DNA of 64,000 bases from Craterilacuibacter sinensis (GTDB taxonomy: Bacteria; Pseudomonadota; Gammaproteobacteria; Burkholderiales; Chromobacteriaceae), in contig NZ_WSSB01000009.1 of NCBI RefSeq assembly GCF_009831765.1, positions 123,875-187,874 of the forward strand, given 5' to 3'. The notes under the pieces were generated by a model that was given only the letters and a program-made list of their open reading frames with translations, was not told the DNA's origin and made no database searches. Shown here piece by piece: positions 35,350 to 44,271 of this stretch; positions within the stretch are counted from its first letter, which is position 1, and every line of letters begins with the position of its first letter. The translations under genes and the position numbers were made by a program.

Positions 35350-36123
35350 TTACAAGCTCATCACCAGTTGGCCGCTATCAACGCGCATTTCGCTGCCGTT
35401 GACCGCGCGCGATTCGTCCGAAGCCAGAAACAGCACCATATTGGCAACATCGCGCGGCAGGCACATGCGCGCCATCGGGTCGTAATCGATGGTGAGTTTG
35501 CTGACATCCATGCCCTTCGGGTACATGCCCGCCGTGAGCGGCGTCAGGATACCGTCCGGATGAACCGAGTTGCAGCGGATGCGGTAGCGCTGCTTGCGGC
35601 AATGTACGGCGACCGAGCGCGTCAGCGCCGTCACCGCCCCTTTGCTGGCGCCATAGGCGGCAAAGGACTCCATCCCGCCCAGCGCCGTGACCGACGACAT
35701 ATTGATGATGCTGCCGCCGCGTTCCTTCATCGCGGCGACACCGGCCTTGCAGCCGAGAAAATAGCCGTCGCCATTGATCCGCATCACCTGCTGCCACGCT
35801 TCCAGCGTGCAGTCTTCGATGCTGGCCATCGGGCAGATGGCGGCATTGTTGACCAGCACGTCAAGCTGGCCGAAATGCGACAGCGTCGTCGCCAACACCG
35901 CATCCCAGCTGCTGGCATCGGCAATGTCGTGGCGGACAAAGATGGCGGCATCGCCGATCTCGCGGGCCAGCTCAAAGCCGGCGTCGGCATTCACATCGCT
36001 AATCACGACCCGCGCGCCTTCGGCGGCAAACAACAGTGCGTCTTCGCGCCCGACGCCGCTGGCGGCACCGGTAATCAGGGCGACCTTGCCGGCCAGACGG
36101 CCAGCCTTGCTTGTTGCATTCAT
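35350..36123 (-). CDS. Short-chain dehydrogenase/reductase (hydroxysteroid dehydrogenase candidate)
   Basis: A 257-residue SDR with TGAASGVG, LVNNAAI and catalytic YGASK. SSVTALGGMESFAAYGASK matches the usual active-site stretch. In the C-terminal part the usual P-G motif after strand 6 reads SVHPDGILT, as in several 3-beta/17-beta-hydroxysteroid dehydrogenases. The start overlaps the stop of the flavoprotein gene (ATGA at 36120-36123). It probably forms the 3-keto or 17-keto steroid used by the KstD enzymes; the exact position is not readable. Confidence 0.88.
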   Translation of the reverse strand: MNATSKAGRLAGKVALITGAASGVGREDALLFAAEGARVVISDVNADAGFELAREIGDAAIFVRHDIADASSWDAVLATTLSHFGQLDVLVNNAAICPMASIEDCTLEAWQQVMRINGDGYFLGCKAGVAAMKERGGSIINMSSVTALGGMESFAAYGASKGAVTALTRSVAVHCRKQRYRIRCNSVHPDGILTPLTAGMYPKGMDVSKLTIDYDPMARMCLPRDVANMVLFLASDESRAVNGSEMRVDSGQLVMSL

Positions 36124-37823
36124 GGCGTCAACTCCTTGCTTGCGACTTTGTCGGAAATTTCAAGCGCGGCGTGGCGGGCGGCACGGCGGCCCGAGAACAC
36201 GCAATCAGCCAGCGACAGGCCCGAAATATACATATTGGACGGAATGCCGGTCGCACAGCGACCGACAGCATACAGCCCGCGTATGGCCTGGCCATTCCCC
36301 AAAAGTACCTCGCCCGTCTCCTCGCTGACAACGAGGCCGCCCAGGGTAATGGACGACAAGGGGAAAAACTTGAATGCAGGCGACAGATCCAGCGCATACC
36401 AGGGGCCGCGTGTGAGTTCGCGCCGCATGGCAGGCGATTTGCCGACCACATCATCACACTCGCCACGCGCGGCACGATTATTGGCGGTGATGGCGGCACG
36501 CAGCGCAGCCGGCTCCATGCCCAGCTTGCGGGCCAGACGCTCGGGGGTGAAGGCACGGGTCACGCCCAGCAGCATGCCGGCCAGCGCCGGCCACTTCTGG
36601 AAGCCCCACAGCTCCTTGCCGAAACACTCGCGTATCGCCTGCCAGCGCAGGCGCGCATCCAGAATCAGCCAGGCACGGCCATTCTGGTGTTCGATAATCT
36701 CGTTGCCCAGCGTCGAGCCGTATACCTCTTCGTTGCAAAAACGCTCGCCACGGGCATTGACCGCAATGCCCTTGGGCCAGGCATAGGGCGGCGAAATAAA
36801 GCGCCATGCCGACACCCTGTTCATATGCGCACCGCGCCCGCCCGCCGACAGCCCGAGGCAGATACCCGAGCCGTCACAGCCGGTGCTACCGTTACGCCAG
36901 TTGGACAGGTAACGCGGCGCATGGGCCTGCAGCATCTCGCGGTTGAACATGAAGCCGCCGCTGGCCAGCACCACGCCATGGTGCGCCCGCACCAGTATCG
37001 GCCTGGCGTGCGCAAGCTCAATCTCCAGCGTCTCGCGCCTGAGGCTTTCGGCGCGGTTGGGGTTGAACGGATAGCAGGCGTTGGCTTCGCGGTGTGCCGC
37101 CTTGTGGCGCACGGCCGCCTGTGAGCCTGGCGGAATCTGCCACACTTCGGCGCCGATCACGCGCCCGCTTGCATCCACCACCAGGCGCCGCACCACGCTT
37201 TGCATTTGCACCGTCGCGCCGCTGGCGCGGGTCGCCTTTTTCAGCGCGCCATACAGGGTAGCGCCGGACTGACCTGCCGACACGGTGCGGTGGCCACGCA
37301 TCGCAGGCGGGTGCTGGCCGGCCATCGCCGGCACCGTCTCGTTGCCCGAGTAATAGAGGAACACCCCGTCCGGCGGATACGAGGTTTTCTGTTTGGGCGT
37401 GGTGCTGGCAAAGCGCGCGCCATGCTTTTCCAGCCATTCGAGATTGGCGACGCTGTCGCGGCAGAAGCGCAATAGCGTGGCATCGGATACCACACCAGCC
37501 GTTTCCTGCTTAAGGTATTCGAACATCGCCTCAGGCGAATCGCTAATGCCGGCCTCGCGCTGCTGGCGGGTACCGCCACCGGCGTACACCACCCCGCCCG
37601 AGAGCTGGCTGGCGCCGCCGCCTTCGAAGCGGTCGACCACCAGCACCTCGCGCCCGGATTCGCGCGCCTGCAAGGCAGCCGCAGCACCGGCCGCACCAAA
37701 GCCCACCACCAGCACATCCGTCTGTTGCACCCATGCAATTTCGGTCGCGTCACCCACCCGTAGCGGCGGCAGCACTTCGCTGCTGCTGACTTGCGGTTTG
37801 ACTGTCCAGCGCGCGCTTAACAT
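36120..37823 (-). CDS. FAD-dependent 3-ketosteroid dehydrogenase, TesI-like candidate
   Basis: A 567-residue flavoprotein of the KstD/fumarate-reductase superfamily with an N-terminal extension of about 35 residues before the dinucleotide motif VLVVGFGAAGAAAALQ. Other blocks: ASQLSGGVVYAGGG, VLASGGFMFNREML and the C-terminal RGPWYALDLSP with GLYAVGRCATG. It differs from canonical KstD in the last active-site loop (no GDIGTKGG). In Comamonas testosteroni TesI (delta4-5alpha) lies beside TesH (delta1); the same pairing here suggests delta4(5)-dehydrogenation. It overlaps the KstD gene end by 7 bp. Confidence 0.8.
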   Translation of the reverse strand: MLSARWTVKPQVSSSEVLPPLRVGDATEIAWVQQTDVLVVGFGAAGAAAALQARESGREVLVVDRFEGGGASQLSGGVVYAGGGTRQQREAGISDSPEAMFEYLKQETAGVVSDATLLRFCRDSVANLEWLEKHGARFASTTPKQKTSYPPDGVFLYYSGNETVPAMAGQHPPAMRGHRTVSAGQSGATLYGALKKATRASGATVQMQSVVRRLVVDASGRVIGAEVWQIPPGSQAAVRHKAAHREANACYPFNPNRAESLRRETLEIELAHARPILVRAHHGVVLASGGFMFNREMLQAHAPRYLSNWRNGSTGCDGSGICLGLSAGGRGAHMNRVSAWRFISPPYAWPKGIAVNARGERFCNEEVYGSTLGNEIIEHQNGRAWLILDARLRWQAIRECFGKELWGFQKWPALAGMLLGVTRAFTPERLARKLGMEPAALRAAITANNRAARGECDDVVGKSPAMRRELTRGPWYALDLSPAFKFFPLSSITLGGLVVSEETGEVLLGNGQAIRGLYAVGRCATGIPSNMYISGLSLADCVFSGRRAARHAALEISDKVASKELTP

Positions 37824-39532
37824 ATTGCATACTCCTGAGAGGGGGTGACTGATGGCAGCGGCGCGCGCGCAATATGCAGTGCGGCGCGATAGCCGAAGGT
37901 CAGCGCCGGGCCCAGCGTCGAGCCGGCACCGGGGTAGGATGGCCCCATCACCGAGGCCGAGGTATTGCCGATCGCATACAGCCCGGCAATCGGCGCGCCA
38001 CTCTGGTGCAGGACCTGCGCGTCTTCATTGGTCAGCAGTCCGCCCTTGGTGCCGATATCACCGGCATCCAGCTTCATCGCGTAGAACGGCCCCTTGGCAA
38101 CAGGTGCCAGGCACGGATTGGGTTTCACATTCACATCGCCGTAATAGCGGTCGAACACATTGCTGCCCTTGCCGTAGTCACGATCCACGCCGCTGGCTGC
38201 GTCTTCGTTGACCTGGGCAACGGTTGCGGTCAGTCCCTTGGCGTCGACACCGATCTGCGCCGCCAGGCTCTCCAGCGTGTCGGCCTTCCAGTACACGATA
38301 TTCAGCCAGCTCTTGCGCAAGCGGCTATCCGGCGCGACCTGGCCCGGCATTAAGGGACCCATCGGGTATTTGTGACGGAAATCGGCGTCGAAAATCAGCC
38401 ATGCCGGCACGCAGCGCCCGTTTTCACGGTGGCGCGCATACATGGCGGTGACAAATTCAAGATAGGGCTTGGCTTCATCGACAAAGCGCTGTCCTGTGCC
38501 ATCGACAGCGATGCAGCCGGGCAAGGAGCGCTCGGCAAACAGGCCGCGCTGGCTGTCTTCCTTGGGCACAGCCACCGTCGGCACCCACCATGCCCAGCCC
38601 ATCAGGTCGGTCTGCGCACCCAGCGCCTGCGCCGCCACGAGCGTGTCGCCGGTGTTGTTGGGCGGGGTCACGCCCCACTGGGCGCTGTTGGGTTGCGGCA
38701 GATATTGGTCGCGCAGCGCTTGGTTGCGCTCGAAGCCGCCGGCGGCTAATACCACGGCGCGGCGCGCAGCAAACTCAACCAGCTTGCCGTCCTGCCCGGC
38801 GACGACACCCGTCACACGCTGACCGTCATAAACCAGCGACTGCAATGCCGTATTCAGGCACAGCGGAATATTGCGCGTCATCAGCCCGTGCCTGAGGCCG
38901 GCCACCAGCGCGTTGCCCAGCGCCAGACGGCGGTCGGTGCGGCGGCCGGTTTTCTTGCGCCAGCGCCAGTCGAGCATGAAGCGCAGCATCAGCTTGGCGA
39001 AAATCAGCTTCCAGCCCTTTTCCTTGGCCAGCATCTTGTGCGCGTCGCGCGCAGTCATGCTGACCTTGCCCATCAATAGCGTGGCCGGCGACGGCGTGCG
39101 CAAACGCGCAAGCTCGTCTCCCAGCAGCGCGCCATCAAACAGCTCCGGATCCATGGTGCGCCCGCCGTCGCGCGCGCCGGGCAGCGCCGGATAATAGTCG
39201 GGATAGCGGTGACAGGCGGCGTAGCGCACGCGGGTGGCGCTCGTCATGTAGCGCACCATCTCGGCTGCAGTATCGACATAGGCGACCAGACGCTTGTCGT
39301 CGACCTGACCCTGTGCTGCCGCGCGCATATAAGTGAGTGCTGCTTCGCGATCATCGTTGACCTGGTCGTTGAGCGGAATCCAGATGCCGCCACCCGAAAT
39401 GGCCGAAGTGCCGCCGTACTGTTCGCTTTTTTCCAGCACCACGACACTCAGACCTTCGTCGTGCGCCTTGATCGCAGTGAGCATCGCGCCGGCGCCGGAG
39501 CCCACCACCACCACATCAAATTCCTGTTTCAT
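37817..39532 (-). CDS. kstD: 3-ketosteroid delta1-dehydrogenase
   Basis: A 571-residue flavoprotein. The FAD motif VVVVGSGAGAMLTAIKAHDEGLSVVVLEK is at the N-terminus and GGTSAISGGGIWIP follows. Near the C-terminus GPFYAMKLDAGDIGTKGGL holds the conserved Tyr (Tyr484) and Gly that polarise the 3-keto group, and YPGAGSTLGPALTFGYRAA closes the FAD site. It is a near-canonical KstD/TesH: it introduces the ring-A 1,2 double bond that, with 9-alpha-hydroxylation, opens ring B. It is the second gene of the ring-degradation operon, 63 bp after the HsaA-like gene. Confidence 0.92.
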   Translation of the reverse strand: MKQEFDVVVVGSGAGAMLTAIKAHDEGLSVVVLEKSEQYGGTSAISGGGIWIPLNDQVNDDREAALTYMRAAAQGQVDDKRLVAYVDTAAEMVRYMTSATRVRYAACHRYPDYYPALPGARDGGRTMDPELFDGALLGDELARLRTPSPATLLMGKVSMTARDAHKMLAKEKGWKLIFAKLMLRFMLDWRWRKKTGRRTDRRLALGNALVAGLRHGLMTRNIPLCLNTALQSLVYDGQRVTGVVAGQDGKLVEFAARRAVVLAAGGFERNQALRDQYLPQPNSAQWGVTPPNNTGDTLVAAQALGAQTDLMGWAWWVPTVAVPKEDSQRGLFAERSLPGCIAVDGTGQRFVDEAKPYLEFVTAMYARHRENGRCVPAWLIFDADFRHKYPMGPLMPGQVAPDSRLRKSWLNIVYWKADTLESLAAQIGVDAKGLTATVAQVNEDAASGVDRDYGKGSNVFDRYYGDVNVKPNPCLAPVAKGPFYAMKLDAGDIGTKGGLLTNEDAQVLHQSGAPIAGLYAIGNTSASVMGPSYPGAGSTLGPALTFGYRAALHIARAPLPSVTPSQEYAIC

Positions 39533-39595
39533 CAGTCCATTCCTTTGCTAGGCATCCGCCGCCCGCAGCGAATGCCGCGGGCACTTGAGTCAGGC

Positions 39596-40777
39596 TTACA
39601 GGAAGGGGTCCAGCGTCTGTTCATTCTTGAGCAAGGTGGCCGCCAGGCCGCGGCCGAACATATCGGTGTTGTTGGCGATATGCGCGCGCCCGGTCATCAG
39701 GTCGAGGAAGATGCGGGTCAGCGGATTCTTGCGGTAAGTGCCGGCGCCACCGCAGCAGCGCAACAACTGGTTGACCAGCTCGCCGCTCTGGTAGGCAACG
39801 CGGGTGAGCTGATAGCGCCAGGCCATGCGCGTATTCGGGTCGACGGCTTCGCCACTTTCGGCCGCCGCGTAAACGCGCCGGTAGTGTTCCAGACGCAGCG
39901 TCCTCATTTCTTCGTAAGCGGCAATCGCCTGCGCATAGGCCAGCTGCGCATTGGGGTCTTCGATGGCGCGGTTGCCCATGTTCTTGCCGACCAGCGGCGT
40001 GGCGAAGTCACGGAAGGCTTCGGTCGCGCCCTTGAGTGCGCCGATGCAGGAATTGGATACCGCCGGGATAAACATCTGGGCAAACGGGATGCGATATAGC
40101 GCCGAGGTATTGAGTTCGCGCCCCGGGTGCGCCGCTTCCACATGCTGGTTGGTCGCGTGGGTGCGGTGCACCGGCACGAAAGCATCTTCGACCACGATAT
40201 CGTGGCTGCCGGTGCCCCTGAGGCCGATCACATCCCAGTTACGCTCGATACGGTAGTCGGACTTGGGTAACAGGAAGGTGCGGTAGGTGTCGCCGCCCTT
40301 GCCTTCTGTGGGCTTGAGGTTGCCGCCGAGGAAGACCCAGTCGCAACGCTCGCAACCGGTGGAAAAACTCCAGCGCCCGCTGATACGGTAGCCGCCGTCC
40401 ACTTCGGTGACCTTGGCCACCGGCATATAGGTCGACGCGATCAGCGTGCTGTTATCCTCGCCCCACACCTCCTGCTGCGCCTGATCGGGAAACAGCCCCA
40501 GTTGCCATGGATGCACACCGACCACCCCATACATCCACGCGGTGGACATGCAGCCTTCAGCCAGCGCGAACTGCACCTCGGCAAATACCGCCGGATGCAT
40601 CTCGTAACCGCCAAAGCGCTTGGGCTGCAAGATGCGGAACAGACCGGCCTCCTGCATGTCGGCAATGGTTTCGGCCGGAATGGTCTGTTCGCGCTCGGCG
40701 CGCTCGGCACGTTCTTTCAGTGCCGGTATCAGTGCGCGGGCGCGGGCAATCAGTTGTTCGGCGGTGGCTTGGGTCAT
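39596..40777 (-). CDS. hsaA: Flavin-dependent monooxygenase, HsaA/TesA2-like
   Basis: A 393-residue acyl-CoA-dehydrogenase-fold monooxygenase, the same length as HsaA (3-HSA hydroxylase). HsaA-like stretches: GLFRILQPKRFGGYEMHPAVFAE, TAWMYGVVGVHPWQL, QEEVWGEDNST-like QQEVWGEDNST, GYRISGRWSFSTGCERCDW and VIGLRGTGSHDIVVEDAFVP. These distinguish it from true dehydrogenases. It hydroxylates the phenolic A-ring product using reduced flavin from a separate reductase; no reductase is adjacent, but one is at 15022. AGGAGAG precedes ATG 40777. First gene of its operon, with operator-like site C 71 bp upstream. Confidence 0.88.
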   Translation of the reverse strand: MTQATAEQLIARARALIPALKERAERAEREQTIPAETIADMQEAGLFRILQPKRFGGYEMHPAVFAEVQFALAEGCMSTAWMYGVVGVHPWQLGLFPDQAQQEVWGEDNSTLIASTYMPVAKVTEVDGGYRISGRWSFSTGCERCDWVFLGGNLKPTEGKGGDTYRTFLLPKSDYRIERNWDVIGLRGTGSHDIVVEDAFVPVHRTHATNQHVEAAHPGRELNTSALYRIPFAQMFIPAVSNSCIGALKGATEAFRDFATPLVGKNMGNRAIEDPNAQLAYAQAIAAYEEMRTLRLEHYRRVYAAAESGEAVDPNTRMAWRYQLTRVAYQSGELVNQLLRCCGGAGTYRKNPLTRIFLDLMTGRAHIANNTDMFGRGLAATLLKNEQTLDPFL

Positions 40778-40847
40778 GGCATCTCTCCTGGCTTGTCTAA
40801 GCCCTGTAGGCTGATGCAGATACTTCCACCTTGACGCCAGTACGGAA

Positions 40848-40863
40848 TCGTCTGATTGGATTA
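40848..40863. promoter_or_regulatory. Candidate operator, degenerate site C
   Basis: TCGTCTGATTGGATTA matches the reverse complement of site B at 13 of 16 bases; the left arm is perfect and the right arm decayed. It lies upstream of the HsaA-like gene. Confidence 0.42.
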
Positions 40864-40922
40864 GGGGCTTTGCTGCACAAGAAACTGCAGCCCACAAAAC
40901 CCATATCTCCACGCTAAATTAG

Positions 40923-41093
40923 GCCAAAGCCACCGTCTCGGGCCCTCCGGCGCGTGAAATTCTGCTGGAACTAAGGCAGCGCGGCATGGTTGGCGGGCAG
41001 GAAGACAACCCTACTCAATATGGCGCGGCAACAAATGACTGCCGCGTTGGTCGCTTCTTGATTGGCGACGTCCAAACCATGAGTACCCGGTAA
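40923..41093 (+). other. Orphan open frame in a 497-bp intergenic gap, possible gene remnant
   Basis: 57 codons are open between a TAG at 40920 and a TAA at 41091, reading AREILLELRQRGMVGG and onward to FLIGDVQTMSTR. There is no ribosome site; the only internal ATG would give 35 residues. A proper terminator follows at 41136, which has no other plus-strand gene to serve. I do not recognise the peptide. The rest of the 40778-41274 gap holds site C and the chemoreceptor leader. Confidence 0.3.
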
Positions 41094-41135
41094 AGATCGC
41101 TAAAACCGGACACGATTTTTAAACCGCCCAGCAAG

Positions 41136-41159
41136 GCCCGGCACATGACCGGGCTTTTT
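41136..41159 (+). terminator. Rho-independent terminator with no obvious gene
   Basis: Stem GCCCGG/CCGGGC with a 7-nt loop followed by TTTTT. The nearest plus-strand reading frame ends at 41093. Confidence 0.8.
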
Positions 41160-41274
41160 ATATTGATAAAACGCGGTTTTTATAAAAATACCGGCGAATA
41201 ACCTTACTCATAATAATGTAATTAAATTTCTATGGCATAATTGATGCAATGCAAAATTCACTCTAGGAGATCTC

Positions 41275-42969
41275 ATGATGATGATGCATAGCAACCCCTT
41301 TGCGCGTGTACTGATCCTGATTGGTGCGCTATCGGCACTGCTGCTGGCCTGTTTCATAGGCTTGATGAAAGCCAACAACAACCTTGAACAGGCCTACCAG
41401 GCGCAATATCACTCCTACCTGCTCGCGGATGAGTTTCGCCAGTCTTCGGATGATTTAACCCGCACCGCGCGTACCTTTGTTGTGACCGGTGATCCACGCT
41501 TTCAGCGCGAATACCAGACTATTGCCGACATACTTGACGGCAAAGCCGCACGCCCGCAGGAAGCCGAACGCATTTACTGGCCTTTCATTGAAGCTGGCGG
41601 CAGCAAGCCGCGTCCGGATGGCGAAAAGGTCGCCCTGCTTGAATTGATGAAGCAAGCCGGCTTCACCCCGGCGGAGCTAGCCAAGCTGGATGAGGCAAAG
41701 CAGGCATCCGATGCGCTGATCAAACTGGAAGAAGATGCGATGAAACTGGCAAGCGGCACAGCGGAAGATCAGGCGCGTGCACGCGAATTGGTACACGGCC
41801 CGCGCTATCACGCCCAAATCGCCCAGATCATGCAGCCAGTCGATACCTTCTTTGGCTTGCTAAAAACCCGTTCGGCACAGGCCGTTTCCCAGGCAGAGCA
41901 GATCAAAACCGGCATTTCAATTTTACTGGCATGTCTGATGGTCGCCATATTTACCGCGCTGTGGCTGGCTAACCGCACCTTGCGCACCCAGCTTGGCGGC
42001 TCGGTCGACAGCGCCCATCGCAGTATTACCACCTTTGCCGCTGGCGATTTTTCGCAAGCAGTGAGCTACACCGGCCGTGAAAGCATACTCGGCCAGCTTG
42101 AAACCATGCGCCAGTCGCTGCAAGGTACGCTGGCCAGCGTGCGCGAACAAAGCCGTGAGGTCGCGATTTCGGCAGGAGAAATGGACCATGCCGCCAGCGA
42201 GGTTTCCAAAAGCTCCAGCCATCAAGCAGAGGCCGCCAGCGGCATGGAAGCCGGAATGCAGCAAGTGTCGGCCAGCATGGATGGGGTGGCACACTCCGCC
42301 AGCCGGGTCGATGCACAAAGCCGGGATACCCGCGAAGTAGCCGAGCGCGGCGCAGGCATTATCACCGCCACAGTGCGCGAGATCGAGGGCATTGCTACAG
42401 CCGTTGAAGCCGCCGCCGGCTCGGTAAGCGAACTTGGCCGCAAGGGAAGCGAAATTGGCAGCATCGTACAAGTGATCAAGGATGTCGCCGACCAGACCAA
42501 CCTGCTGGCACTGAATGCAGCCATCGAGGCCGCGCGGGCCGGCGAGCAGGGGCGTGGTTTCGCGGTGGTGGCAGACGAGGTCAGAAAGCTGGCCGAGCGC
42601 AGCGCACGGGCCGCTGCCGATATTTCGGAGCGCATAGGCGACATCGGTCACGGCACCGCACAGTCGGTCGAGCGCATGCAGGTCGTCAGCGACAAAGTCG
42701 AGTCCGGCGTCAAACTGGCGCAGGATGCAGGCTGCGCCATGCAAGCCATCCATAAACGGACGATGGAACTGGAGCGCGAGACCGCCGAGATTGCGCGTGC
42801 GATCGAAGAACATGTCAGTGCCAACAGCCACATCAATGCCCATGTCGAGAATATCGGTGTGATCGCCGAGCAGAATCAGCGTGTCGCTGACAATGCAGCC
42901 TCTGCCGCGCAGCAAATGACGGCACTAAGCGAAGCGATGCAGGCTCAGGTCGAGCACTTCCGCGTCTGA
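41275..42969 (+). CDS. Methyl-accepting chemotaxis protein
   Basis: A 564-residue chemoreceptor. TM1 is at about residues 10-32, the periplasmic part is a helical four-helix-bundle-like domain (33-198), and TM2 is at 205-225 ([19 protein letters not shown]). A HAMP-like linker leads to the signalling tip [33 protein letters not shown]. It ends in EHFRV without a CheR-docking pentapeptide. The coding start has four ATG codons in a row (41275-41286); AGGAGA at 41265-41270 fits the first or second. The ligand is unknown. Confidence 0.93.
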   Translation: MMMMHSNPFARVLILIGALSALLLACFIGLMKANNNLEQAYQAQYHSYLLADEFRQSSDDLTRTARTFVVTGDPRFQREYQTIADILDGKAARPQEAERIYWPFIEAGGSKPRPDGEKVALLELMKQAGFTPAELAKLDEAKQASDALIKLEEDAMKLASGTAEDQARARELVHGPRYHAQIAQIMQPVDTFFGLLKTRSAQAVSQAEQIKTGISILLACLMVAIFTALWLANRTLRTQLGGSVDSAHRSITTFAAGDFSQAVSYTGRESILGQLETMRQSLQGTLASVREQSREVAISAGEMDHAASEVSKSSSHQAEAASGMEAGMQQVSASMDGVAHSASRVDAQSRDTREVAERGAGIITATVREIEGIATAVEAAAGSVSELGRKGSEIGSIVQVIKDVADQTNLLALNAAIEAARAGEQGRGFAVVADEVRKLAERSARAAADISERIGDIGHGTAQSVERMQVVSDKVESGVKLAQDAGCAMQAIHKRTMELERETAEIARAIEEHVSANSHINAHVENIGVIAEQNQRVADNAASAAQQMTALSEAMQAQVEHFRV

Positions 42970-43012
42970 GTAAAGCGGGGTGCCATTGTCTGGATACTGA
43001 ATAGAAAAAACA

Positions 43013-43042
43013 AAAGCCCGACACCACAAGGTGTCGGGCTTT
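43013..43042. terminator. Bidirectional terminator between chemoreceptor and OmpA genes
   Basis: Perfect 13-bp stem AAAGCCCGACACC/GGTGTCGGGCTTT with loop ACAA. The A-rich left flank gives a T-run on the minus strand for the OmpA-family gene. Confidence 0.92.
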
Positions 43043-43060
43043 CAAGCTGTGATGACGGAG

Positions 43061-44095
43061 TTACTGCTGTACTGCCATTCCCTTCACGCGAATGATGACA
43101 CGGCGGTCAGGCTGCAAGCACTTGATCAGTTCGGCGCGTGGTTTCACATTGTCGCACTTGTTGCCGGTCACAGGATCAGCCTTGCCAAAGCCTTCGGCGG
43201 TGATGATGCCGGCCGGAATGCCCTGTTGAACAAGGAAGTCCGCAACCGTCGCAGCACGCTCCTTGGAGAGCTTCATATTGTAGGCATCCGAACCGATGCG
43301 GTCGGTGTAACCGGCAATATTAATGGCGGCTTCTTGTGGGCGTGCCTGCTTGATCTGCTGGACGATGGTAGACAGTTCAGCCACGCCGGCATCATTGAGG
43401 TTCGCCTTATTGAAGGCAAACAGGGTGTCACCCTTCAGGGCAAACTCCATCAATTGCACCGGAGCAGGTGCCGGTGGTGGTGTCACCACGGCAACCGGCA
43501 CAGGGGCAGGCGCACCGCCGAAGTGGTAGGCTACGCCGAGTGACAATAAGCCGTTGTCGGCACGAATACTGGTTTTGTCGACTTTACCCAGATGGTGGGT
43601 GTATTGATACTCGAAGCGAGTCGACCAGTTCTTGTCGATGGCGTAATCCAGACCCAGTGCAGCCAGCGGGGCTGCGCCATTATGGTGATCGCCATCGCCG
43701 CTGACGCGATAGCCCATTACCCCGAGTCGGGCATAAGCATCCAGCGCCTCGGTCAATGGCGCGCTGAATTTACCCGACAACTGCACCCCCTGGAATCGAG
43801 CTTTACCCATTTCAAGTCCAGACGCATTATCTACCTTCAACTTGCCAAGGTAGTCATAGCCCCCTTCCAGCGCAAACCAGTCGTTGAACTGGTAGCCGCC
43901 ATACACGCCACCGCCAACCTTGTCGTTATTGCTGTTGTGTCCATCCTGCAGGCCACTCGCAAATTCTTTGTTGTAAAAATCAGACCAACCCACCTTGGCC
44001 CCAAAATAGCCGGGCTCATCAACATTGGCGGCATGCGCCAGAGGCAGTGTGGCCAGGCCGGCAAGTGACAACAAAACGCGCAAAGATTTTTTCAT
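43061..44095 (-). CDS. OmpA-family outer membrane protein
   Basis: A 344-residue porin-like protein. Signal peptide at residues 1-22 (LLSLAGLATLPLAHA), an N-terminal eight-stranded beta barrel (GYFGAKVGWSDFYNK, VGGGVYGGYQFNDWFALEGGY, LDYAIDKNWSTRFEYQY), a proline/alanine hinge (GGAPAPVPVAVVTPPPAPAPV) and a C-terminal OmpA/MotB peptidoglycan-binding domain (IAGYTDRIGSDAYNMKLSKERA, with two cysteines near the end). TTAGGAG precedes the start. It anchors the outer membrane to peptidoglycan. Confidence 0.93.
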   Translation of the reverse strand: MKKSLRVLLSLAGLATLPLAHAANVDEPGYFGAKVGWSDFYNKEFASGLQDGHNSNNDKVGGGVYGGYQFNDWFALEGGYDYLGKLKVDNASGLEMGKARFQGVQLSGKFSAPLTEALDAYARLGVMGYRVSGDGDHHNGAAPLAALGLDYAIDKNWSTRFEYQYTHHLGKVDKTSIRADNGLLSLGVAYHFGGAPAPVPVAVVTPPPAPAPVQLMEFALKGDTLFAFNKANLNDAGVAELSTIVQQIKQARPQEAAINIAGYTDRIGSDAYNMKLSKERAATVADFLVQQGIPAGIITAEGFGKADPVTGNKCDNVKPRAELIKCLQPDRRVIIRVKGMAVQQ

Positions 44096-44271
44096 GAACC
44101 GCTCCTAATCCGGATGATGGCAACACAAGCTGTGCGCAACGCCCATTACGCCCAACTCACGATTCCAGTATGGGTAGACGAAAACGCAAAATGCCATGTT
44201 TTGTTGCGTTAAAACCCAGAGATAAGTGCGTAGCGCGTAGCTGAAATACAACACAAAGCACTGTTCCATGC

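Noticed and set aside
39596..40777. Annotation as an ordinary acyl-CoA dehydrogenase
   Set aside because: The length and the VWGEDNST, SGRWSFSTGC and GLRGTGSHDIVV blocks match HsaA-type monooxygenases, and it is in an operon with KstD.
41161..41274. Sigma-28 flagellar promoter before the chemoreceptor
   Set aside because: TAAA and GCGAATAA elements are present but separated by 23 bases, too far for the usual spacing.
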